Shown: positions 17,051-25,714 of the stretch, one piece after another
Numbering within the stretch: position 1 is the stretch's first letter
How the letters are laid out: each line of letters begins with the position of its first letter
From: Salegentibacter tibetensis
Lineage (GTDB): Bacteria; Bacteroidota; Bacteroidia; Flavobacteriales; Flavobacteriaceae
Direction of reading: 5' to 3'
Assembly (NCBI RefSeq): GCF_020164485.1
Contig: NZ_JAIQZA010000001.1
Coordinates: 166,628-230,627, forward strand
DNA length: 64,000 nt
Translations under genes and position numbers: made by a program
The notes under the pieces: generated by a model
Database searches by the model: none
Told to the model about the DNA's origin: nothing
The model's input: the letters and a program-made list of their open reading frames with translations, nothing else

Positions 17051-18271
17051 ATGATTGAAAAAACCGACCTAACCCACGAAAAAGCTGTTCTAATTGGTAT
17101 TGTCACCAAAGATCAGGGGCATGATAAATTAGAAGAATACCTGGACGAATTAGAATTTCTTACCTATACCGCAGGTGGCGAAGTTATAAAGCGTTTTAGC
17201 CAGAATATGGACAAACCCAATCCCAAAACTTTTATAGGGACCGGGAAGATGAACGAATTAAAGGAATTCGTAGACGAAAATGAGGTAGGTACCGCTATTT
17301 TTGATGACGAACTCTCTCCTGCGCAGCAAAAGAATATTGAGAAAATCCTGAAATGTAAAGTTTTAGATAGAACTACACTTATCCTGGATATTTTTGCGCA
17401 AAGAGCACAAACCAGTTATGCCAGAACACAGGTAGAGTTGGCACAGTACGAATACTTACTACCAAGACTTGCCGGAATGTGGACTCACCTTGAGCGCCAG
17501 AGAGGTGGGATTGGAATGCGTGGTCCCGGGGAAACGGAAATTGAAACCGACCGTAGGATTGTTCGGGATAAAATTGCGCTTTTAAAGAAGAAACTCGAAA
17601 TTATAGACAAGCAAATGGAAGTGCAGCGCGGTAACCGTGGGCAATTGGTTAGAGTAGCACTTGTGGGTTATACCAATGTTGGAAAATCTACCTTAATGAA
17701 TACCATTAGTAAAAGTGAGGTTTTTGCCGAAAATAAACTTTTTGCAACTTTAGATACCACAGTAAGAAAAGTGGTAATTCGCAATTTACCCTTCCTTTTA
17801 ACCGATACGGTAGGATTTATAAGGAAACTCCCCACACAGCTGGTAGAGTCTTTTAAATCGACTCTAGATGAAGTTAGGGAAGCCGATTTATTGCTACACG
17901 TAGTAGATATATCGCATCCCAATTTTGAAGATCATATAGAATCTGTAAACCAGATTATGAGCGAGATAAAGAGTAATGACAAACCAACCATAATGGTTTT
18001 TAATAAAATTGATCAATATGAAGCCGAAGAGATTGAAGACGACGATTTAATTACTGAAAAGACAAAGGCTCATTACTCCCTTAAGGAATGGAAACAAACC
18101 TGGATGAACAAAATGGGCGATAATGTGTTGTTTATTTCAGCTTTGAATAAGGAGAATATGGAAGATTTCCACAGAAAAGTTTATGAAGCGGTTCGCAAAA
18201 TCCATATTACCCGCTTCCCATATAACAACTTCCTCTATCCGGAATATGATAAATACGGAGAAGAAAAATAA
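17051..18271 (+). CDS. hflX: Ribosome-associated GTPase HflX
   Basis: HflX is a translational GTPase that splits stalled ribosomes under stress. The 406-residue protein has the N-terminal HflX nucleotide-binding domain, the glycine-rich linker RGGIGMRGPGETEIETDRR, then the G domain with P-loop GYTNVGKSTLMN, G3 LLTDTVGFIRKLP and G4 FNKID. The ATG at 17051 (MIEKTDLTHEKAVLIG) is chosen over an upstream TTG that adds 15 residues. It is followed at once by a strong terminator, so it is monocistronic. Confidence 0.95.
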   Translation: MIEKTDLTHEKAVLIGIVTKDQGHDKLEEYLDELEFLTYTAGGEVIKRFSQNMDKPNPKTFIGTGKMNELKEFVDENEVGTAIFDDELSPAQQKNIEKILKCKVLDRTTLILDIFAQRAQTSYARTQVELAQYEYLLPRLAGMWTHLERQRGGIGMRGPGETEIETDRRIVRDKIALLKKKLEIIDKQMEVQRGNRGQLVRVALVGYTNVGKSTLMNTISKSEVFAENKLFATLDTTVRKVVIRNLPFLLTDTVGFIRKLPTQLVESFKSTLDEVREADLLLHVVDISHPNFEDHIESVNQIMSEIKSNDKPTIMVFNKIDQYEAEEIEDDDLITEKTKAHYSLKEWKQTWMNKMGDNVLFISALNKENMEDFHRKVYEAVRKIHITRFPYNNFLYPEYDKYGEEK

Positions 18272-18280
18272 GAAAATATA

Positions 18281-18305
18281 ACCCCGAAAGTTTCGGGGTT
18301 TTTTA
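18281..18305 (+). terminator. Rho-independent terminator of hflX
   Basis: ACCCCGAA (18281-18288) and TTCGGGGT (18292-18299) form a tight GC-rich stem with a three-base loop, followed by TTTTTT. Confidence 0.9.
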
Positions 18306-18348
18306 TTGGTATTTTTAGTAAATTAGGCTAGACCAATAACTTAATACA

Positions 18349-19077
18349 ATGAAAAAATTAATCTTACTACCCCTTCTATTTTGCTTCGGAATAATTACAG
18401 CTCAGGAACTGGATGGAGCCTGGAAATTAATCGAAAAAGACGGTGAAACTGTTACAGATCGTGAAGTTATTAAAATAATACAGGATGGCTATTTTGCCCT
18501 GGGCTCTAAAGACCTTAGCAATAACGAATTCTTGGGGGCTGCGGGTGGAGAACTCAGCCTGGGAGATGAAACCTTTACCGAAATAAGAGATTTTGATACC
18601 TATGATGCTGATGAAATTGGCGCAGAACACGAATATAATATTATCTGGCAAGGTGATAATAAGGTGGAAATCTCTGACGGGATTACCACAAAAATTTGGG
18701 AAAGGATCTCTGAAAAAACCAATGACCTTACTGGTAACTGGGTAATTACCGGACGGGAAAGAAATGGCGAAATGAACACAATGACTCCAGGCGACAGGCG
18801 TACGGTAAAAATTTTAAGTGGTGGCAGGTTTCAATGGATAGCTTTTAATTCGGCTACCAAAGAATTTAATGGTACCGGCGGGGGAACCTATACTGCAGAA
18901 GACGGGAAGTACACCGAAAACATTGAATTTTTCTCCAGGGATGCAAGTCGTGTAGGAGCCAGCCTGGAATTTCAATATGAAGTGAAAGATGGCAAATGGC
19001 ACCACAAAGGAAAAAGCTCTAAAGGAGATCCTATTTACGAAATCTGGTCGCCATATAGTGAAGCTTATCAAAAATAA
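18349..19077 (+). CDS. Secreted protein with two lipocalin-like (DUF4488-type) repeats
   Basis: This 242-residue exported protein starts with a signal peptide (cleaved after ITAQ, residue 19). The mature part contains two related halves: LDGAWKLIEKDGETVTDREV (about 21-125) and LTGNWVITGRERNGEMNTM (about 128-236). Both open with a G-x-W motif and include a region reading FxALGSKDLSN or FQWIAFNSATK and a GGGELS/GGGTYT strand, so it looks like an internal duplication. The fold resembles lipocalin-like DUF4488 proteins; the ligand is unknown. It is convergent with the next gene. Confidence 0.75.
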   Translation: MKKLILLPLLFCFGIITAQELDGAWKLIEKDGETVTDREVIKIIQDGYFALGSKDLSNNEFLGAAGGELSLGDETFTEIRDFDTYDADEIGAEHEYNIIWQGDNKVEISDGITTKIWERISEKTNDLTGNWVITGRERNGEMNTMTPGDRRTVKILSGGRFQWIAFNSATKEFNGTGGGTYTAEDGKYTENIEFFSRDASRVGASLEFQYEVKDGKWHHKGKSSKGDPIYEIWSPYSEAYQK

Positions 19078-19102
19078 TTACAGCTTCTGGACTAATAAAA
19101 AA

Positions 19103-19510
19103 TTATCTAATCAGGAATGCCTCCTTCGGCATATAAAATTTGCCAGGGGGCACTTCTTTTAGATAAAAGCGAATCGCTTTTTCGCTGTCAATATATTGCA
19201 AACGTATTTTCCCGGAAGTATAACTTACTGCACTTTCTATTGTACCATCGTATACACCTTCGGCAATTTTAACCAGATTGATCGTAAAGGCATTTCCATT
19301 CTTCCTTTTACAATCGGTATTTTCACCCTGGAAGAAGGTCACGCAATGGTTACCCCTAATACTATTCTGATTCTCATATTCCAGCTGTAATTCCATAGTG
19401 TTTTGCCCATCTGGAGATTCCCAAAACCAATTACCAGCAAAATCCTGGGAATGCTGAGCAAAGCCTAAAGTAGTAGTAAACAAGAATAGAAAGAGTAAAG
19501 TTTGCTTCAT
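19103..19510 (-). CDS. Small secreted protein of unknown function
   Basis: This 135-residue protein has a signal peptide (MKQTLLFLFLFTTTLGFAQ) and a mature beta-rich body opening FAGNWFWESPDGQNTM, the G-x-W opening also seen in the lipocalin-like protein next door. It contains two cysteines (HCVTFF, TDCKRK) that could form a disulfide. It lies 31 bases after the DUF5689 lipoprotein gene on the same strand and is probably the third gene of that operon. I cannot assign a function. Confidence 0.7.
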   Translation of the reverse strand: MKQTLLFLFLFTTTLGFAQHSQDFAGNWFWESPDGQNTMELQLEYENQNSIRGNHCVTFFQGENTDCKRKNGNAFTINLVKIAEGVYDGTIESAVSYTSGKIRLQYIDSEKAIRFYLKEVPPGKFYMPKEAFLIR

Positions 19511-19541
19511 TTTTCACTTTTAAAATAACCTTCTAATTTAC

Positions 19542-20924
19542 TCAATTCTCAATTACCCGTATGTTATCAATATCATAAGTTGTGGTTTTATCCGGTGCTG
19601 CGCCCAAATACCTGAAAGCAAAATGAATTTCACCCTTTAAACAGGAAATATCGATCTCGCTTTTTACAAACCGCTTTCCATATTGCCTGGTTGGCCCTAT
19701 GGGAATTACAGCATCTAAAGGAGTCCAGTTGGTAGTTAATACATTGCCGGTAAAATCTTCTGTGATTAGAAGACTTAAAATAGTAGCATTATCATAAGAA
19801 GCCATAATCTCAAAGGACAAAAGGGCTCCTGAAATACTGTCTAAATCTATGGACGGACTAACCAGCCAGGCTTCCATAGGAGTTTCCTGGGTATTATATG
19901 CAGAAACCCGAATATACCGGTTACCATCAAAAGTTCCGGGTTCAAATGCCTTACCGCCATTTACATTTAGGTTAGTCCACCCTTTATTCTTCAAAGCGGT
20001 AAGACTCGTTACATTGGTGAAATCTTCTTCAAAAAAGACTTCTCCACCACCAGCATTATTACTTTCGCATTTTAGAAATTCGGGATCACAACGTTCGCTG
20101 TCAAAGCTGAAATCATCAGGCGAATTTACCGCGATCACAAAATAATCGTCGTAAAAATTTCTAGATAGAACTCCCTTTACACTTCCAGAATTTTTAGGCA
20201 AATACAAAGACTTAAATCCGGAAAAAGTACTGGTACTTAACATTGCACTGGCACCGGTTCGGCAACTTTCCAGCTGCCGTTCGCCATCATATTCATCGGT
20301 CACTTCTCCAGCGAAGGTATAGTGATGTTGTTCCCTGAGCAGGTTTCGGTTGAATTGAACATTTTCCACTTCAATAAATAAATTCTCGTGTGCTTCTTTA
20401 AATTCTGAAATTTCAAGCTTTAACGGAACGATTTCAGCGGTTTCCGAGGTTCTGATTATATGATCATCTATCCTGGAAGATGGGATTTGCACTACGTCTC
20501 CCCTATTTTGAACACCCAACTGATGCACACCGTTATTAGACCATAAAGCAAGCCCATCTAATTTTACATAAATCTTTCTACCAAAATTATAGGTTTCAAA
20601 TAAGGAGTTATCATTCACCAACAGAAGAATTCCAGCGATGGGATTTTCAGGTTTATCCTGCAAAACCAATTCTTTATAAAAATTGCCACCCTCATCACTG
20701 GAAACAACATAAGCTTCCATTAAAGTATTGGTTTCGGAAAAAACATAAATATCTTCAGTTTCGGGTTTAAAACTGCTCTTAACCGCAGAAATTCCCGTAA
20801 TATCACCTTCAATATTTATCTCTTCGGTTTTGGATTCCGGCAGCTGGAAATCATCGGTTTTCACACAAGAAATAGCTGCTAAATTCACCAAAACAACAAT
20901 CTTCACAAAGTTAAAATTTTTCAT
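19542..20924 (-). CDS. DUF5689 / choice-of-anchor J domain lipoprotein
   Basis: This 460-residue surface or periplasmic lipoprotein has its lipidation cysteine at residue 20 (LAAISC). The region of about residues 35-275 fits DUF5689, an OB-fold-like domain (repeated GDITGISAV, AGILLLVNDNSLFETYNFGRKIYVKLDGLAL and GDVVQIPSS segments); residues about 295-458 look like a choice-of-anchor J jelly roll (FFEEDFTN, GWTNLNV, SPSIDLDSISGALLSFE). It follows the 937-residue TonB receptor by 132 bases on the same strand. Such lipoproteins usually act as surface ligand-binding partners of the receptor. Confidence 0.82.
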   Translation of the reverse strand: MKNFNFVKIVVLVNLAAISCVKTDDFQLPESKTEEINIEGDITGISAVKSSFKPETEDIYVFSETNTLMEAYVVSSDEGGNFYKELVLQDKPENPIAGILLLVNDNSLFETYNFGRKIYVKLDGLALWSNNGVHQLGVQNRGDVVQIPSSRIDDHIIRTSETAEIVPLKLEISEFKEAHENLFIEVENVQFNRNLLREQHHYTFAGEVTDEYDGERQLESCRTGASAMLSTSTFSGFKSLYLPKNSGSVKGVLSRNFYDDYFVIAVNSPDDFSFDSERCDPEFLKCESNNAGGGEVFFEEDFTNVTSLTALKNKGWTNLNVNGGKAFEPGTFDGNRYIRVSAYNTQETPMEAWLVSPSIDLDSISGALLSFEIMASYDNATILSLLITEDFTGNVLTTNWTPLDAVIPIGPTRQYGKRFVKSEIDISCLKGEIHFAFRYLGAAPDKTTTYDIDNIRVIEN

Positions 20925-21056
20925 ATGCTTATATTATTATTCCCCTTTTTGGGAATTTATTAAAGGCTTACAATCATCTCCCTCCTGAATTAATCAAGAC
21001 GAGTTATTTGTACTAATTTTTACGTCCGGCATCATGCTGGTTTCATCGCTATAGTC

Positions 21057-23870
21057 TTAAAATCGCACGTAGAGCATAGCAAAATAGGAAGCACCGGTGC
21101 CATACCAGTATTTGGGTCCAAAAATGGGGTTTTCCCTCTCCCGATCTTGTTTTAGGGTGCGGTAATTTGCGTTTCGGGACTGTTCAAAACCACCGGTTTT
21201 ATAGAGCTTATCAAAAATATTGTTGAGGCTTACAAAAAAACCGATAAACTTACCTTTTATTAACCAGGACTTTCCGCCTATGGCATTTACGAGCATATAA
21301 TTACCAAACTGCTCTTGTTTAAGAAGATTGGAGGCAATATTTTCATCGTAATTCAGAATAGGTAAGCCATCGGTATCATTGAGGAAATTTGAGGTCCTGG
21401 TTAACGGACTTATATCTAAAAACGCATGAGAAAAGAAATTTATCGTAGTCCCAAACCACCAGTAACCTGGATCCCGATATTCAAAGCCTATTTGGGCAGC
21501 CCTTTGCGGACCCCCGGCAATCCTGTAATTTTTTAAATACGAAGTTCCATAATCTAAAATATCATTGAAATCGTCTGAAGTTAAATAGAGTTCAGGGTTA
21601 TTGTTGTAGGTGAATTGTCCCATTGCTGCTGCGGCCTTTAATTTGATAGCTGAAGTTAATTGCGCCTCGATCCCCAATTCCAGGCCCAGATGTTGTTTAT
21701 CAATTCCGCTTAAAACCTCTTGCACAAATGCCGTAGTGCTGTTTCTCCCCAATCCAGAAAGTCCGTCGGCGTAATAAAAGGAAATTTCAGTAGCGTCTTT
21801 AATTTGAGTATAATAGGCAGAAAGCCTTGCTTTGATATTGGTTGATCTATACCTGTAACTAAAATCCATATTCTGTAATTGTTCACTCGTAAGCCCAATT
21901 ACCACCTCGTTATTCTGGCGTGAGTTAGAGAAGGAGTTGCGCAAGTTTGGAGGTTTGGTAAACCAGGCCACGTTAAAACCAAATAAATGTTTTGCCGTAA
22001 ATTTATAATTTGCTCCAATTTTCCCTCCAAAATCGGTGAAATTTAGTTGCTCGCTATTCCCCAGGGAATTATCGGGAAAATTTCCGTTTTGGAATAAACC
22101 TTCCCGCTGATATGCGGTTTGGGAAGCGGTTATCCCGGCATAAAAATCAAGCCTGTCGTAATCAAAGTTTAGCTGGCCAAAAGCTTTGGTGGTATTGGCA
22201 TACAACCTAAAATTATATTTGTAAGGAGTGTTTTCTAAAACACTCCTATTTGGATTTTGAAGATCGCTTTGCGCCCTTTGCTCCAGAGAAGTTTCCTCAT
22301 CACCTTCTGCAAAAAAATCGATATCAAGGAAAGTTTCTCCTCCCAGCATATCTTTAATAGAAGCAAAATTATGGGAATTCAAGTAGGAAAAAGCCAGCTT
22401 TCCATCCAGGCTAATATTATCATTAATTTTAGCTGAAACGATAGAATTTAAATCAAATTTAAGATCGTCGCTGCGGTCTTCTGCTAAAGCATAAACCGTA
22501 TAGCCGGCTGCATTATTAGCACTATATAACTGCTCCCAATTTAACTGCCCATTTTCTTTGAAATCCTGCTGCGCTAGGTATGCAGCTTCATAATTAGGAT
22601 TATCGCTAAAGCGTAGGTAATAGCTGGGAAGCTTTTGATAATAGGTAGGATCTGGATTGGTACCACCACCCACATAACTATTCTGTCCATTAATTTCGGC
22701 CATTCGGGTACCCCCAAAATCTATCCTGGAATTTCCCATTTTCCCAAACTGAAAAGCAAAATTATTACTGATACTTATTTTCTCTGAAAATTCCCAAAAA
22801 TGGTTTAGCATCAATACCGGTTCTTTTATCTCCCTTACTCGGGAATTCCTGATCTCCCCATCCTGATAACCCCAGTAAGCATTGTATTTTCTTCCCTTTA
22901 ACTCAAAGACTTCCGCAGTATTGGGTGATGATTTTCCGCGAATATTAGGCGTATAAAATCCCGTGAAATTTAAGCTGTGGTTTTTATTAAAAGTCTTTTC
23001 AACAGAAAGAGAAAATGCATTTGCATCATACAAAGTGCCCTCAACATAAGCTTCTTTGGCAAACCTTCGCGAAGCAGAAATGGCATAAGCCCAGCCATTT
23101 TTTAATTCCCCGGAGCCATAACTCGCCATTACCCGGCCATTATAACTGCGATTTGCCGCAGCGATGGAAGCTTTGCCGCCTTTAGCATATTTTGAAGCCC
23201 GCATTATAATATTTGTCGTTCCCGCCAACCCACCAAAACTAACCTCTGAAGGGCTTTGGCCCATAGAAAAAACCTGGTTGCGCTGCATATCGTTTAAGCC
23301 GCCCCAATTGCTCCACTGTGGCCGGCCGGTATAGATTTTATTCATTCCCACGCCGTTAATCAGGACTTTACCGTGCTCGCTATCCAGACCGCGGGGACGA
23401 AAGAATGTCTGGCTAAAATCAAAAGCAGCTGCATTAAGAAAAACATCCCGCGATGCCTGCAAAAGTCCTGACAGATTATCTATATGTGCTTCATCTTCAT
23501 CCAGCTCAGCATCAGAGAGGCTAATCGTGCTAATTTGATTGGCATACTCTACAAGAACAGGTTGCATCAAAATAAGGCCCAGATCTTTGCTGGTTCCGGC
23601 TTCAATAACAATTGGGATTCGAAGATCATTATAATCAGGAAGAACTATATTCAAAACCTGTTCTCCGAGAGGAAGGTTTTCTAAAGTAAAAGAAAATGTT
23701 CCGTTTTCATCAGAAAACGTTTCAAAGATAGTTTTCTCTATATGAAGTTTCGCACCGGACAACTCTTTATAGGTTTGTGCATCTACCAATTTTCCTTCCA
23801 GGGAAATTTCCTGCGCAAAAGAAGCTGAGAATCCCAGCTCAAAAAGTAAAATAAGGAAGGAATATTTCAT
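21057..23870 (-). CDS. TonB-dependent outer-membrane receptor with CarboxypepD_reg-like domain
   Basis: This 937-residue receptor imports a ligand across the outer membrane using TonB energy. It has a signal peptide (cleaved after SFAQ), an N-terminal carboxypeptidase-regulatory-like beta-sandwich (about 22-105, opening ISLEGKLVDAQTYKELSGAK), a plug (about 130-240, GKVLINGVGMNKIYTGRPQWSNWGG region), and a C-terminal barrel ending in aromatic SYFAMLYVRF. It is the first gene of an operon with the DUF5689 lipoprotein and is divergent from the secreted nuclease-like gene across 99 bases, which suggests joint function. Substrate unknown. Confidence 0.9.
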   Translation of the reverse strand: MKYSFLILLFELGFSASFAQEISLEGKLVDAQTYKELSGAKLHIEKTIFETFSDENGTFSFTLENLPLGEQVLNIVLPDYNDLRIPIVIEAGTSKDLGLILMQPVLVEYANQISTISLSDAELDEDEAHIDNLSGLLQASRDVFLNAAAFDFSQTFFRPRGLDSEHGKVLINGVGMNKIYTGRPQWSNWGGLNDMQRNQVFSMGQSPSEVSFGGLAGTTNIIMRASKYAKGGKASIAAANRSYNGRVMASYGSGELKNGWAYAISASRRFAKEAYVEGTLYDANAFSLSVEKTFNKNHSLNFTGFYTPNIRGKSSPNTAEVFELKGRKYNAYWGYQDGEIRNSRVREIKEPVLMLNHFWEFSEKISISNNFAFQFGKMGNSRIDFGGTRMAEINGQNSYVGGGTNPDPTYYQKLPSYYLRFSDNPNYEAAYLAQQDFKENGQLNWEQLYSANNAAGYTVYALAEDRSDDLKFDLNSIVSAKINDNISLDGKLAFSYLNSHNFASIKDMLGGETFLDIDFFAEGDEETSLEQRAQSDLQNPNRSVLENTPYKYNFRLYANTTKAFGQLNFDYDRLDFYAGITASQTAYQREGLFQNGNFPDNSLGNSEQLNFTDFGGKIGANYKFTAKHLFGFNVAWFTKPPNLRNSFSNSRQNNEVVIGLTSEQLQNMDFSYRYRSTNIKARLSAYYTQIKDATEISFYYADGLSGLGRNSTTAFVQEVLSGIDKQHLGLELGIEAQLTSAIKLKAAAAMGQFTYNNNPELYLTSDDFNDILDYGTSYLKNYRIAGGPQRAAQIGFEYRDPGYWWFGTTINFFSHAFLDISPLTRTSNFLNDTDGLPILNYDENIASNLLKQEQFGNYMLVNAIGGKSWLIKGKFIGFFVSLNNIFDKLYKTGGFEQSRNANYRTLKQDRERENPIFGPKYWYGTGASYFAMLYVRF

Positions 23871-23969
23871 TGATTTTTAATTGCATATTCAATATAAGTT
23901 TAGATAAATTACACATAACAAGCAAAAAATCAGTATTTTATGTGAATATTTTAAATAATTTGTAAGGTT

Positions 23970-25055
23970 ATGATTACCCGTGTTTTTCCCCTTTTTAGCG
24001 TTTGTCTTTTATTTTTGTTTACTGCTGAAAGTCTTTTCTCACAGACAAAAAAGGATTATAAAATAATAAGCATTGGGTTTTATAATGTCGAGAACTTGTT
24101 TGATACAGAAAATAATCCCTTCACTTTTGATGACGATCGCACGCCTGAAGGGGACGATGTTTGGACAGAAGAAAAATACCGTGATAAATTGCAAAAACTT
24201 GCAGGGGTTATTGCTGAAATAGGCTTTGAAGTTACCCAACAACCTCCAACAATTGTAGGCGTATGCGAAGTAGAAAACCGGCAGGTACTGGAGGATTTAA
24301 TCAACGAACCCAGGCTGAAGCAATACGATTATGGGATTGTGCATTATGACTCACCTGACCGGCGCGGGATTGACGTGGCGCTTTTATATAGAAAAGAAAT
24401 TTTTAGAGTAGATAATTCGGTTTCTCACGAGTTGTTGATCTATGATAGTAAAAAACCAGATAAGCGGGTTTATACACGAGATCAACTGGTGGTTAGTGGA
24501 GAAATTGATGGAGAGAAAATGCATTTTATAGTGAATCACTGGCCATCAAGAAGTGGTGGGGAAGCAGCAAGCAGTTACAAAAGGGAAAAGGCCGCGGCAC
24601 TAAATAAAATTATCCTGGATTCAATATTTAAGCGGGCGCCTTTAGCGCGAGTTGTAAGTATGGGTGATTTTAACGATGATCCTACCAATAAAAGTTTCAA
24701 AGAAATCCTTAATACAGAAGCAAATCAAGAAGGTCTAAGTATGCATCAATTATATAATCCTATGGAAAATATGTTGAAAAAAGGTATGGGTACTCTGGCA
24801 TACCGTGATGGGTGGAATTTATTTGACCAGATCCTTGTCTCGGGAGGTTTAACCGGGAAAGATTATTCCAGATTTCAGTTTTATAAAGCAGGGATTTTTA
24901 ATAAGAAATACCTAATCACCGAAAACGGGCAATATAAAGGTTATCCTTTCCGAAGTTATGGTTATAGTGGCTACCAGGGTGGCTACAGCGATCATTTTCC
25001 GGTTTATATCTACCTGATTAAAGAGTCCCCCTCCAACTCCCCTAATGGGCAATAA
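23970..25055 (+). CDS. Secreted endonuclease/exonuclease/phosphatase family protein
   Basis: This 361-residue exported enzyme has a signal peptide (cleaved around SLFSQ, residue 25) and an EEP-fold hydrolase domain: SIGFYNVENLFDTENN with the metal-binding N and E region, VGVCEVENRQVL (catalytic Glu), VNHWPSRSGGE, MGDFNDDPTNKSF (Asp/Asn pair) and the final YSDHFPVYIYL (Asp-His). All active-site elements are intact. The last residues after VYIYLIKE are encoded by a family C repeat, suggesting that the original stop was lost. The family acts on DNA, RNA or phosphate esters, and the export signal places this one outside the cytoplasm. Confidence 0.88.
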   Translation: MITRVFPLFSVCLLFLFTAESLFSQTKKDYKIISIGFYNVENLFDTENNPFTFDDDRTPEGDDVWTEEKYRDKLQKLAGVIAEIGFEVTQQPPTIVGVCEVENRQVLEDLINEPRLKQYDYGIVHYDSPDRRGIDVALLYRKEIFRVDNSVSHELLIYDSKKPDKRVYTRDQLVVSGEIDGEKMHFIVNHWPSRSGGEAASSYKREKAAALNKIILDSIFKRAPLARVVSMGDFNDDPTNKSFKEILNTEANQEGLSMHQLYNPMENMLKKGMGTLAYRDGWNLFDQILVSGGLTGKDYSRFQFYKAGIFNKKYLITENGQYKGYPFRSYGYSGYQGGYSDHFPVYIYLIKESPSNSPNGQ

Positions 25056-25056
25056 T
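25025..25056. repeat. Short C-rich/G-rich repeat, family C, copy 2, inside a gene end
   Basis: CCCCCTCCAACTCCCCTAATGGG resembles the repeat at 15327. It supplies the last codons and the stop of the EEP gene. Confidence 0.5.
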
Positions 25057-25085
25057 AAATCACAAGATTCCTGAAATCATTTCTT

Positions 25086-25523
25086 CTAAAACCAGGCATT
25101 CCAGGGAATACGGGATAACATAATCAATAAACCAAGGGTATAAAATATAGCAAGGATTTTAAATTTTGGTTTTGAAGTAAGTTTACTTTTATGTTTTGAA
25201 TATCCAATTGTTATTAGAGCAACCGCGATAATCATCATTAAAGGATGTTCTACAATGTAAAGCCTAAGGGTTGGATCTGGCATTACTGTACCCATTCCTT
25301 CTTCAAGAAGGACAGAAAAATATGGAGATACAAAGTATAGAACGATCCCTATTAAAAGCTGAATATGAGAAGTTATAAGTGTAAAAAGAGCGATCCTGAA
25401 GTTTGTCGCCGCATATTCTTTATTAGAAGCATAACCAATAATTGCGTTAATGGCAGCTACAAACAAAACGATAAGTACTAAATAAGCCCAATAAGAGTGT
25501 ATAAATTGTACAGTTGCATACAT
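25086..25523 (-). CDS. Four-helix inner-membrane protein, cytochrome-b-like
   Basis: This 145-residue protein has four hydrophobic helices (about 10-30, 43-68, 90-105, 122-140) and histidines near helix ends (FIHSYW, ITSHIQ, VEHPLMM, YSKHKS) that could bind heme. Proteins like this are conserved in Flavobacteriia and are often labelled cytochrome b; I cannot confirm heme binding. It converges on the nuclease-like gene with a 30-base gap, and the terminator at 25667 belongs to the next minus-strand gene upstream. Confidence 0.7.
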   Translation of the reverse strand: MYATVQFIHSYWAYLVLIVLFVAAINAIIGYASNKEYAATNFRIALFTLITSHIQLLIGIVLYFVSPYFSVLLEEGMGTVMPDPTLRLYIVEHPLMMIIAVALITIGYSKHKSKLTSKPKFKILAIFYTLGLLIMLSRIPWNAWF

Positions 25524-25666
25524 AGAAGTAGATTTTTAGTAAAGATAGGATTTTCTATAAAAAATTAAGCTCTTCGTTACAGGTTGTTTTTAGAGTTGAA
25601 ATTCGACTCCATCTACTTCCATTAGATTTTATTTGTTGAACCAGGTGTGGGTTTTTACAGAAACAA

Positions 25667-25693
25667 AAAACCACCCCGATTTGGGGTGGTTTT
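25667..25693. terminator. Rho-independent terminator of the Oar-like receptor gene
   Basis: CCACCCC (25671-25677) pairs with GGGGTGG (25683-25689), flanked by A and T runs on both sides so it can act in either direction. It lies 22 bases beyond the stop of the minus-strand receptor gene. Confidence 0.85.
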
Positions 25694-25714
25694 TAAACAA
25701 TTTAATACTTTAAC

